Shown here piece by piece: positions 1 to 4,914 of a stretch of DNA of 5,078 bases. The translations under genes and the position numbers were made by a program. Positions within the stretch are counted from its first letter, which is position 1. Each line of letters opens with the position of its first letter. The stretch lies in the NCBI GenBank assembly GCA_031254955.1, contig JAIRTK010000529.1:1-5078 (forward strand), in the 5' to 3' direction. The notes under the pieces were generated by a model. It had not been told where the DNA came from. It did not search any database and saw only the letters and a list, made by a program, of their open reading frames with translations. This DNA is from Opitutaceae bacterium. GTDB lineage: Bacteria > Verrucomicrobiota > Verrucomicrobiia > Opitutales > Opitutaceae.

Positions 1-55
1 CATCCTCGATTCATCGTAATCTTTACTTAACGGAGTAGTGCTAATTATCGTCGGG
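1..55 (+). promoter_or_regulatory. AT-rich promoter-like segment
   Basis: The first ~55 bases are clearly more AT-rich than the rest of the window, and all three forward frames are closed by early stops at 17-19, 28-30 and 36-38. A TTTACT box (22-27) lies 15 bases before AATTAT (43-48), which is a poor sigma-70-like pair. The composition contrast and position upstream of the hairpins and fabZ make a promoter plausible. The boxes match consensus weakly, and the segment could equally be the 3' flank of an upstream gene. Confidence 0.25.
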
Positions 56-72
56 AATTGGTATCCTACCCT

Positions 73-90
73 TTCCAAACTCGTTTGGAA
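73..90. promoter_or_regulatory. 8-bp perfect dyad, possible operator
   Basis: TTCCAAAC (73-80) and GTTTGGAA (83-90) are perfect inverted repeats separated by only two bases, giving an 18-bp near-palindrome. A two-base spacer is too tight for a stable RNA loop without opening the inner pair. A binding site for a dimeric regulator is therefore at least as likely as an RNA hairpin. It sits about 25 bases downstream of the AT-rich promoter-like segment. No regulator gene is visible in the window to pair it with. Confidence 0.35.
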
Positions 91-142
91 CTTGAGCACC
101 CCCTGTCCTCTTGGAGGGACGACCTCCGTGCCGTCTACCCCG

Positions 143-176
143 AAGGCGTCCGCGCGAAAACGTGGACGCCTTTTCT
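143..176 (+). terminator. Intrinsic-terminator-like hairpin upstream of fabZ
   Basis: AAGGCGTCC (143-151) pairs perfectly with GGACGCCTT (164-172). Three more inner pairs (152-154 with 161-163, one of them G-U) bring the stem to 12 bp around the loop CGAAAA, and the 3' arm runs into TTTTCT (171-176). The T-tract lies on the + strand, so it would stop transcription moving toward fabZ, either from an upstream gene or from the promoter-like segment at 1-55. The short T-run makes efficiency uncertain. A smaller GGAGG/CCTCC hairpin (113-127) precedes it. Confidence 0.5.
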
Positions 177-301
177 ACGCGCCTCCACCATCCTCACCAT
201 CCCCGCCATCCCCGCCGCCACTGCCCCCATTATCGGCGCGGTCGCCGTCTTCCTCGCCCCGCCGCCCCTGCCGCCTCCGCGCGCCTCCGCCGCGCAGCCG
301 G

Positions 302-366
302 ACCGCGCCGGTTCGCCGGGGTTTGGAGCTTGCACGGAACGCGCCGGTGCGGTGTCGTTTTTGTTT
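302..366 (+). terminator. Possible second terminator or attenuator before fabZ
   Basis: ACCGCGCCGG (302-311) can pair along its whole length with CCGGTGCGGT (344-353), with one G-U pair. The intervening 32 bases can form a further small hairpin. The 3' arm is followed after four bases by TTTTT (358-362) and then GTTT. The structure ends about 40 bases before the fabZ start. In DNA this GC-rich some pairing arises by chance, so only the combination with the T-tract and its position supports a regulatory role. Confidence 0.3.
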
Positions 367-408
367 CCACGAAACCGGCCCGCCGGCCTTGGCTACCTGT
401 TCCGATCC

Positions 409-861
409 ATGCCTGACAGCGTCACATCACTCATTCCGCATCGTCCGCCCTTTTTGTTTGTGGACGAGATTCTCGCCGCGACTCCCGAGTCGCTGACCGC
501 CCGCCGCACCTGGCGCGCCGACGAGGATTTCTACAAAGGCCATTACCCCGGCGCGCCGATCACGCCGGGCGTGTTGCTGTGCGAGGCGGTGTTCCAGACC
601 GGCGCGCTCCACCTGGCCCGACAGGCGCGCGCCGCCGGCGCGAAACCCGGCGACGGCGTGCCGCTGCTCGCGAAAGTGAGCGACGTGCGCTTTCGCAACC
701 CGGTCTATCCCGGCGACACCATTCACATCGAAGTCCGCCAAAAAGAATCCCTCGGCGGCTTCACCATGATGGGCGGCGCAATCAAAAAGCCCGACGGCAC
801 CCGCGTGCTCACGGTCGATTTCTCCGTCGCCTGGAAACAACCCAAAAACGCAAAACCCTGA
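409..861 (+). CDS. fabZ: 3-hydroxyacyl-ACP dehydratase, FabZ family
   Basis: This 150-residue protein would remove water from (3R)-3-hydroxyacyl-ACP to give trans-2-enoyl-ACP in the type II fatty-acid cycle in the cytoplasm. It has the FabZ hot-dog-fold signatures in order: IPHRPPFLFVDEI near residues 9-21, then GHYPG with the expected catalytic His45, then PGVLLCEA with the catalytic acid Glu59, then VRFRNPVYPGD at residues 93-103. Length is typical for FabZ (about 145-155). The frame stays open back to an ATG at 58, but the extra 117 residues are Pro/Ala-rich and contain the hairpins described upstream, so the ATG at 409, just before the conserved domain, is preferred. No clear Shine-Dalgarno sequence precedes it. 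The next gene, fabI, carries out the following step. A related dehydratase with another acyl substrate cannot be excluded. Confidence 0.88.
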   Translation: MPDSVTSLIPHRPPFLFVDEILAATPESLTARRTWRADEDFYKGHYPGAPITPGVLLCEAVFQTGALHLARQARAAGAKPGDGVPLLAKVSDVRFRNPVYPGDTIHIEVRQKESLGGFTMMGGAIKKPDGTRVLTVDFSVAWKQPKNAKP

Positions 862-1064
862 CCCCCGCCCTCTCTCTCCCCCCCTCGCTTTGCGCCAACA
901 CCATTCCCTCCCAGCCCCCCGCCTCACGCTCCCGGTCTCCCCCATTCCGCATTCCCTCCGTATTCCACCTGCATTTTCCCCCACACACATTCCGCAATCC
1001 ACATCCCAGTCCCCGCCCGCATTCCCAAATCCGCATCCCCCATTCCGCACTCCGCATTTCCTCC
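862..1064 (+). repeat. Pyrimidine-rich spacer with reiterated CATTCCGCA motif
   Basis: The 203 bases between fabZ and fabI have strong C/T bias on the + strand and no convincing gene. CATTCCGCA occurs exactly three times (943-951, 988-996, 1041-1049), surrounded by degenerate versions such as ATTCCC, ATTCCA and TCCGCA, so the stretch reads as a decayed simple repeat with irregular spacing. Open frames cross it on both strands only because stop codons are rare in such DNA. No promoter or terminator is recognisable, so whether fabZ and fabI share a transcript is unclear. Confidence 0.6.
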
Positions 1065-1952
1065 ATGGATTTCCTCAAACTCACTGGCAAAACCATCCTC
1101 GTCTTCGGAGTGGCCAACCGCAAAAGCGTCGCCTGGCACATTGCCCGCACGCTGGAAGAGCAAGGCGCGCGCGTGCTTTACAGCGTGCGTTCCGAGACAC
1201 GCCGGCAAACCCTCGCCACGCCCCTCGCCGGCAAACCCGTTTACGTATGCGATGTCGAACAAGAAGGAGCGGTTGACCGGCTCGCCGCCGCCCTCGCCGC
1301 CGACGGCCACACCCCGCTGCACGGCATCGCGCACTCCATCGCGTTTGCCAACTACGCCGGCGGCCCCCGCCCCTTCCACGAGACGCGCCGCGCCGACTTT
1401 CTCCAAGCCGCCACCATCTCCGCCTTCTCGCTCGTCGAAATCGCGCGCGCCTGCAAACCGCACCTCGCGCCCACCGCGTCCATCGTCACCATCGGCATCT
1501 CCTCGCTCCTCGTCACGCCCGACAACTACGGCTGCATGGGACCCGTCAAAGCCGCCCTCGAATCCGCCGCGCGCTTCCTCGCGAAATCCCTCGCCGCCGA
1601 CCCCGCGACCCGCGACGTGCGCGTCAACACCATCGGCGCCGGACCGCTCAAAACCAGCGCCTCCGCCGGCATCCCCGGCTACGTCGAAAGCTACCTCTAC
1701 GCCGAAAAACTCACCTTTCGCAAACGCAACCTCGCCACGCAAGAAATCGCCGACGCCGCCACCTGGCTGCTAAGCGAACGCAGCTCCGGCGTGAACGGCG
1801 CCACGCTGACCATCGACGCCGGACTCGGCAGCAACTATTTCGACACGGAACTCATCCGCCTCGCCATGCGCCCCCCGCCCCCCGCGCCGGGAACCACGCC
1901 CCAGACGACGAAAGAAACCCATAACCCAAAAACGGCCCCACGCCACGCATGA
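1065..1952 (+). CDS. fabI: Enoyl-ACP reductase, FabI-type short-chain dehydrogenase
   Basis: This 295-residue protein would reduce trans-2-enoyl-ACP to acyl-ACP with NAD(P)H, the last step of each elongation round. Family signs: GKTILVFGVANRKSVAWHIA (residues 8-27), the divergent Rossmann dinucleotide loop of FabI; CDV at 62-64; HGIAHSIAFA (86-95); Tyr155-X6-Lys162, the catalytic pair; GAGPLKTSASAGI (191-203), the FabI substrate-loop motif; and KRNLATQEIADAATWL (220-235). Ile145 occupies the position of the first active-site tyrosine of E. coli FabI (Tyr146), so the active site is partly FabL- or SDR-like. Residues 269-295 form a Pro/Thr-rich tail beyond the usual FabI end. The ATG at 1065 is chosen because homology begins at once; the frame is open upstream only through low-complexity DNA. 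The stop overlaps the oleA start (ATGA), which suggests translational coupling. Confidence 0.85.
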   Translation: MDFLKLTGKTILVFGVANRKSVAWHIARTLEEQGARVLYSVRSETRRQTLATPLAGKPVYVCDVEQEGAVDRLAAALAADGHTPLHGIAHSIAFANYAGGPRPFHETRRADFLQAATISAFSLVEIARACKPHLAPTASIVTIGISSLLVTPDNYGCMGPVKAALESAARFLAKSLAADPATRDVRVNTIGAGPLKTSASAGIPGYVESYLYAEKLTFRKRNLATQEIADAATWLLSERSSGVNGATLTIDAGLGSNYFDTELIRLAMRPPPPAPGTTPQTTKETHNPKTAPRHA

Positions 1953-2989
1953 GATTCGCGCACACCTGCATCGAAACCCTCGCGCTCGCGCTGCCCGACG
2001 AAATCTGGACCAGCGCGACCATCGAAGAACACCTCCGCCCGCTCTACCAACGCCTGCGCCTCCCGTTCGGACGCCTCGAACTCATGACCGGCATCCGCGA
2101 ACGCCGCCACTGGCCCGCCGGCACGCGCCCCTCCGACGCCAGCGCCGCCGCAGGCCGCGCCGCGCTCGCCCAATCCACGCTCCACGCCGACCAGATGGAA
2201 GTATTCGTCCACGCCGCCGTCTGCCGCGACATGCTCGAACCCGCCACCGCGACCTTCGCGCACCGCAAACTCGGCCTGCCCCCCACCACGCAAATCTTCG
2301 ACCTGTCCAACGCCTGCCTCGGCTTCCTCAACAGCATGACGCTGCTCGCCGCCCTCATCGAGTCCGGCCAAGTGCGCGCCGGCCTGATCGCCTCCGGCGA
2401 AAACGCCCGCCCGCTCCTCACGCAAACCCTCGCGCACCTCAACTCCGCGCCGCTCGACCGCAACGGCATCAAACCCTACTTCGCCAACCTCACCATCGGC
2501 TCCGGCGCCGTCGCCGCCATCCTCTGCCACCGCGACCTCCTGCCACCCGGCGCGCGCCCGCACCGCCTCCTCGGCGGCGCCGCCCGCGCCGCCACGCAAC
2601 ACAACGAACTCTGCCAAGGCGACACACACGGCGCCGACGCCCTCGCCATGCAAACCGACTCCGAGCAACTCCTCCACGCCGGAGTCGCGCTGGCCGGGGA
2701 GACCTGGGCCGACTTCACCGCCGCCACCGGCTGGGACGCCGCCACGCCCGCGCGCATCGTCACGCACCAAGTCGGCAACGCGCACCGCCGCGCGCTTTAC
2801 GACGCGCTCAAACTCGACCCCGCGAAAGACTTCTCGACCTTCGAGACGCTCGGCAACACCGGCTCCGTCGCCCTCCCCGCCACGCTCGCCACCGCCATCG
2901 AGACCGGCGCCATTCGCGACGGCGACCGCGTCGCCCTCCTCGGCATCGGCAGCGGCCTGAACTCGCTCATGCTCGCGCTGGAATGGTGA
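1949..2989 (+). CDS. oleA: OleA-type thiolase-fold acyl condensing enzyme
   Basis: This 346-residue protein belongs to the thiolase superfamily (KAS III-like) and matches OleA, which condenses two long-chain acyl-CoAs by non-decarboxylative Claisen chemistry to a 2-alkyl-3-ketoalkanoic acid, the first step of head-to-head olefin synthesis. Visible residues: VCRDMLEPATA with Glu97, the base characteristic of OleA; SNACLGF with nucleophile Cys123; THQVGNAHR with His273; ETLGNTGSVALP with Asn303; and the C-terminal GIGSGLNSLML. The Glu-Cys (26) and His-Asn (30) spacings equal those of Xanthomonas OleA (Glu117, Cys143, His285, Asn315). The Glu argues for OleA over plain FabH. It starts inside the fabI stop and its own stop overlaps oleB, so it looks co-translated with both. 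No Shine-Dalgarno sequence is evident. A different acyl-condensing product remains possible because oleC and oleD are not in view. Confidence 0.9.
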   Translation: MRFAHTCIETLALALPDEIWTSATIEEHLRPLYQRLRLPFGRLELMTGIRERRHWPAGTRPSDASAAAGRAALAQSTLHADQMEVFVHAAVCRDMLEPATATFAHRKLGLPPTTQIFDLSNACLGFLNSMTLLAALIESGQVRAGLIASGENARPLLTQTLAHLNSAPLDRNGIKPYFANLTIGSGAVAAILCHRDLLPPGARPHRLLGGAARAATQHNELCQGDTHGADALAMQTDSEQLLHAGVALAGETWADFTAATGWDAATPARIVTHQVGNAHRRALYDALKLDPAKDFSTFETLGNTGSVALPATLATAIETGAIRDGDRVALLGIGSGLNSLMLALEW

Positions 2990-4230
2990 CCATGAACAAC
3001 CATCTCCCAAACACGCCGCCCCCCAAAACACACCCCGCCCATACCCCGCCCCCCGCCACCGAAGACACCGCCGGCAACAAAGGAGCGCGGGCTTTCCAGC
3101 CCGCGAGTATGAGTGACATGGACGACGCGCCCATGGACGACGCGCACCGCCGCAAAGCCACGGACGAAACGCCCGCGCCACCCAACCCGCACGGACAGCC
3201 CGCCAACCCGCACGGACGAGACACCCGTGACACCCACCCCACCCAACCCACTCACCCCACTCACTCCACCCAACCCCCCCACCCCACCCCGCTCCCCCAG
3301 CCCGTGCAACCCACGCCGCCCGCCCAATCCGCGCTCCCCGCATGGCTCCGCGCCCTCTATCCATTTGAACCGCGCGCGCACCCCACACCGCGCGGCGCGC
3401 GCATGAGCTACCTCGACGAAGGCCCGCGCGGCGCCACCGAGGCGGTGCTCATGCTCCACGGCAACCCGACCTGGTCGTTTTTCTATCGCGATCTCATCCG
3501 CGACCTGACCCCCGCGCACCGCTGCATCGCGCCCGACCACATCGGCATGGGACTTTCCGAAAAACCCTCCGAACACGACTACCCCTACACACTCGCCACG
3601 CGAATCGCCGACATCGAGACGCTGGTCGCCGCGCTCGGCCTCACGCGCATCCATCTTGTCGTGCACGACTGGGGCGGCGCCATCGGCTTCGGGCTGGCCA
3701 CGCGCCGCCCAAGGCTCATCGGACGTCTCGTCATCATGAATACCGCCGCGTTTCCCGACACGCACATCCCCGGCCGCATCGCGCTCTGCCGCGGCGACTG
3801 GCTGGGGAAATGCATCGTGCGCGGACTGAACGGCTTCGCCGGCCCCGCCACCTGGATGGCAATGCACCGCCGCCGGCTCACCCGCGACGAAAAACGAGGC
3901 TACCTTTACCCCTACCGGAACTGGGCGAACCGCGTCGCCCTGCATCAATTCGTGCGCGACATTCCGCTGGAGCTTGACCATCCGAGCCGCCCCCTGCTGG
4001 AGGAAATCGAGGAAAAGCTCCCGCTGCTCGCCGGCCCGGAGCACCCGAAGCTGCTCCTCTGGGGCAAGCGCGATTTCTGTTTCAACAAACACTTTCTCAC
4101 GCGCTGGCGCAAAATCTACCCCGACGCCCGGCACGTGCGTTTCAAGGACGCAGGCCATTACCTCCTCGACGACGGCGGCAAGGAAGTCCGCGCACGCATC
4201 ACCACCTTCCTGAAAACGCCCCCGTCATGA
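2983..4230 (+). CDS. oleB: OleB-type alpha/beta hydrolase (beta-lactone decarboxylase)
   Basis: OleB is a haloalkane-dehalogenase-like alpha/beta hydrolase that in the ole pathway converts a cis-beta-lactone into cis-olefin and CO2. From the first ATG the protein is 415 residues. The catalytic domain covers about 118-415: MSYLDEGPRG (141-150), HGNPTWSF (159-166) with the oxyanion/halide-site Asn, CIAPDHIGMGLSEKP (181-195), VVHDWGG (226-232) with nucleophile Asp229, GKRDF with Asp364, and DAGHYLLDD with His392. The Asp-His spacing of 163 matches my recollection of Xanthomonas OleB. Residues 1-117 are Pro/His/Thr-rich, repetitive and atypical; known OleB proteins are about 300 residues. Alternative in-frame starts are ATG 2992, 3109, 3118 and 3133, and GTG 3304, the last giving about 308 residues. 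ATG 3403 would cut into the conserved domain. Function is confident; the start is not. The stop lies inside a terminator-like inverted repeat. Confidence 0.87.
   Translation: MVTMNNHLPNTPPPKTHPAHTPPPATEDTAGNKGARAFQPASMSDMDDAPMDDAHRRKATDETPAPPNPHGQPANPHGRDTRDTHPTQPTHPTHSTQPPHPTPLPQPVQPTPPAQSALPAWLRALYPFEPRAHPTPRGARMSYLDEGPRGATEAVLMLHGNPTWSFFYRDLIRDLTPAHRCIAPDHIGMGLSEKPSEHDYPYTLATRIADIETLVAALGLTRIHLVVHDWGGAIGFGLATRRPRLIGRLVIMNTAAFPDTHIPGRIALCRGDWLGKCIVRGLNGFAGPATWMAMHRRRLTRDEKRGYLYPYRNWANRVALHQFVRDIPLELDHPSRPLLEEIEEKLPLLAGPEHPKLLLWGKRDFCFNKHFLTRWRKIYPDARHVRFKDAGHYLLDDGGKEVRARITTFLKTPPS
3086..3105. repeat. REP-like palindrome inside the oleB 5' region
   Basis: CGCGGGCT (3086-3093) and AGCCCGCG (3098-3105) form a perfect 8-bp stem with a TTCC loop, directly followed by an in-frame ATG at 3109. 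Compact GC-rich hairpins of this form are characteristic of REP-type repeats scattered between genes in some bacteria, so finding one inside the nominal coding frame is a reason to doubt the early oleB starts. No second copy occurs in the window; the repeat status is inferred from its form. Confidence 0.5.
3118..3290 (+). repeat. Short tandem and low-complexity repeats in oleB 5' region
   Basis: Three repeat types follow one another. ATGGACGACGCGC occurs at 3118-3130 and 3133-3145 (15-bp period, encoding MDDA twice). CCAACCCGCACGGAC occurs at 3182-3196 and 3203-3217 (21-bp period, encoding NPHG twice). From about 3229 to 3290 the DNA is a degenerate C-rich CCCAC/CCCAA/ACTCA simple repeat. All periods that can be measured are multiples of three, so the frame is preserved. 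This is compatible with a disordered linker as well as with non-coding spacer. Confidence 0.7.
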
Positions 4231-4263
4231 CGCCGGACGGCAAGGCGCCGGGGCGTCATGACG
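4223..4263. terminator. 12-bp perfect inverted repeat at the oleB stop
   Basis: CGTCATGACGCC (4223-4234) is the exact reverse complement of GGCGTCATGACG (4252-4263), with a 17-base loop. The oleB TGA (4228-4230) lies within the left arm. Each arm also contains the 10-bp palindrome CGTCATGACG, so the arms are direct as well as inverted repeats. No T-run follows at once, so it may act with the next hairpin, protect the 3' end of the mRNA, or be a protein site. Confidence 0.6.
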
Positions 4264-4264
4264 C

Positions 4265-4290
4265 GAGGCGGCAGGCCTCTTTCTTCTTTC
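4265..4290 (+). terminator. Hairpin with T-rich tail after oleB
   Basis: GAGGC (4265-4269) pairs with GCCTC (4275-4279) around GGCAG and is followed directly by TTTCTTCTTTC and a longer T/C tract. The stem is short and the tail is interrupted by C, so this is a weak intrinsic terminator by itself. Together with the adjacent 12-bp inverted repeat it gives a credible end to an oleB transcript on the + strand. Confidence 0.45.
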
Positions 4291-4494
4291 CTCTTTATCT
4301 TTATCTTTCTGGTTCCTAGCTATTTTGAATGGATTTTACAACGCGCGTCCGTGGAGCGGAGGCAGCGCTTGTCGCCCCTCCGGGGCTTTGCTATCTCATC
4401 GAAAAGAGCGGGGAACCATCTTTCTTTTTCGTCAGGAACGAGCGGAAGAAAGAGGAAAGAAGAAAGATGAAGGGGAAAGAGAAAGAGAAAGAGG
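4278..4494. repeat. Inverted polypyrimidine/polypurine arms around a 152-bp core
   Basis: TCTTTCTTCTTTCCTCTTT (4278-4296) is the exact reverse complement of 4449-4467. The left arm lies in a tract of 33 pyrimidines out of 35 (4276-4310), the right in a tract of 50 purines out of 51 (4444-4494). The core has a GCCCC-TCC-GGGGC hairpin (4374-4386) followed by TTT, and no convincing gene. Short open frames here have strongly skewed composition (Lys/Glu/Arg runs) and no family signature. The arms could base-pair in RNA or adopt a triplex in DNA; the biological role is unknown. Confidence 0.6.
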
Positions 4495-4611
4495 TGGGAT
4501 GGAATCATTTTTGGAGACCGCCTTGACCGGATGCGCTTCAAAGTCGAGTCACCCCTAGGACGCTCGCGCAAGGAGCGGCGGCGTCCCGCCGCCGGGCGCG
4601 AGCAACGCGAA

Positions 4612-4656
4612 CGCCGTCCGTTCCCACGCAAGCGCCGTCCGTTGTTCCCGCGCAAG
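4612..4656 (+). repeat. Direct repeat inside the foldback element
   Basis: Two adjacent units, 4612-4632 (21 bases) and 4633-4656 (24 bases), both begin CGCCGTCCGTT and end CGCAAG. The second carries a 3-base insertion (GTT) and one substitution. They lie directly inside the left terminal repeat and look like a local duplication. Confidence 0.65.
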
Positions 4657-4679
4657 CCACACGAGCGCCCTGCTCACCC

Positions 4680-4789
4680 GCAGGCTTTCGCGCAGCCTGC
4701 ACTCTCGGGCTTCCGCGCCGCCCGGCACCCATGGACCGGCACCCGCGGACTTTGCGCAGCCCGGCGCAAACGGGCGAGGCTTCGCCTCG
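4680..4789. repeat. Cluster of three perfect hairpins in the foldback interior
   Basis: GCAGGCT (4680-4686) pairs with AGCCTGC (4694-4700). TTTGCGC (4751-4757) pairs with GCGCAAA (4764-4770). CGAGGC (4775-4780) pairs with GCCTCG (4784-4789) around TTC. All three stems are perfect. With the terminal arms they would make a multi-branched fold if the element were transcribed or single-stranded. Confidence 0.6.
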
Positions 4790-4833
4790 TCCGGCGGCGG
4801 GACGCCGCCGCTCCTTGCGCGAGCGCCCTCACT

Positions 4834-4893
4834 CATCCTTTTTGATGTTTGCGCATCCCTTTGGATGCCCACTCATCCCTTGTGATGCTTGCC
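4834..4893. repeat. Three 20-bp tandem dyad repeats
   Basis: CATC starts at exactly 4834, 4854 and 4874, and GATG at exactly 4844, 4864 and 4884, so three units with a strict 20-bp period each contain a CATC-N6-GATG dyad. The middle unit extends to GCATCC/GGATGC (4853-4868). A decayed fourth piece, CTTTGGCTGCCC (4897-4908), resembles 4859-4870 (11 of 12). The array ends about 60 bp before the VOC gene start. Tandem binding sites for a dimeric protein, or an iteron-like array, are possible readings. Confidence 0.6.
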
Positions 4894-4914
4894 CCTCTTT
4901 GGCTGCCCCTCGCC

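Larger units (their letters stand above)
4557..4829. mobile_element. 273-bp foldback (MITE- or REP-like) element, no ORF
   Basis: The terminal arms 4561-4595 and 4791-4825 are perfect inverted repeats over 35 bp, extending to 39 bp (4557-4595 with 4791-4829) with one mismatch. Each arm holds its own hairpin: at 4577-4593, GGCGGCG and CGCCGCC flank TCC, and the reverse-complement copy is in the right arm. The interior has more hairpins and a direct repeat but no transposase or recognisable protein. Size and terminal repeats fit a non-autonomous miniature element or a composite of two REP units in opposite orientation. Target-site duplication is not clear; only TCAC occurs near both ends (4549-4552 and 4829-4832). 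The mobile nature is inference. Confidence 0.5.

Noticed and set aside
181..190. GCCTCCACCA, resembling the 3' end of tmRNA or a tRNA acceptor with CCA
   Set aside because: No T-arm sequence (GGTTCGA type) precedes it and no matching acceptor 5' strand is seen, so it is a chance match.
58..408. 117-codon upstream extension of fabZ and overlapping open frames from 38 and 111
   Set aside because: The peptides are Pro/Ala/Arg-rich with no family motif, the DNA holds terminator-like hairpins, and FabZ homology begins only at the ATG at 409.
427..1050. Minus-strand open frame across fabZ and the spacer
   Set aside because: It is the shadow of the fabZ reading frame in GC-rich DNA, with Gly/Arg-biased composition and no motif.
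1949..2989. FabH (housekeeping 3-oxoacyl-ACP synthase III)
   Set aside because: The LEPxxA glutamate and the OleA-like spacing of Glu97, Cys123, His273 and Asn303, plus the adjacent oleB, favour OleA.
1835..3388. 517-codon minus-strand open frame opposite oleA
   Set aside because: It has Gly/Ala/Val/Arg-rich composition and lies antisense to clearly conserved oleA catalytic motifs.
2797..4158. 453-codon minus-strand open frame opposite oleB
   Set aside because: It is an antisense shadow of the OleB domain with no recognisable protein family; the low-complexity part mirrors the C-rich repeats.
2983..4230. Haloalkane dehalogenase
   Set aside because: It shares the HGNP and HDWGG features, but the MSYLDEG...PDHIGMGLSEKP signature and the position after oleA fit OleB better. 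Dehalogenation side activity cannot be excluded.
4557..4829. Autonomous insertion sequence
   Set aside because: The element is only 273 bp with no transposase reading frame, so at most it is non-autonomous.
4258..4872. Several short open frames on both strands in the oleB-VOC gap
   Set aside because: They coincide with polypurine tracts and inverted repeats, have skewed amino-acid composition and lack domains or start signals.
4834..4893. CRISPR array
   Set aside because: The 20-bp units are contiguous, contain dyads and have no unique spacers; there are only three copies and no cas genes.
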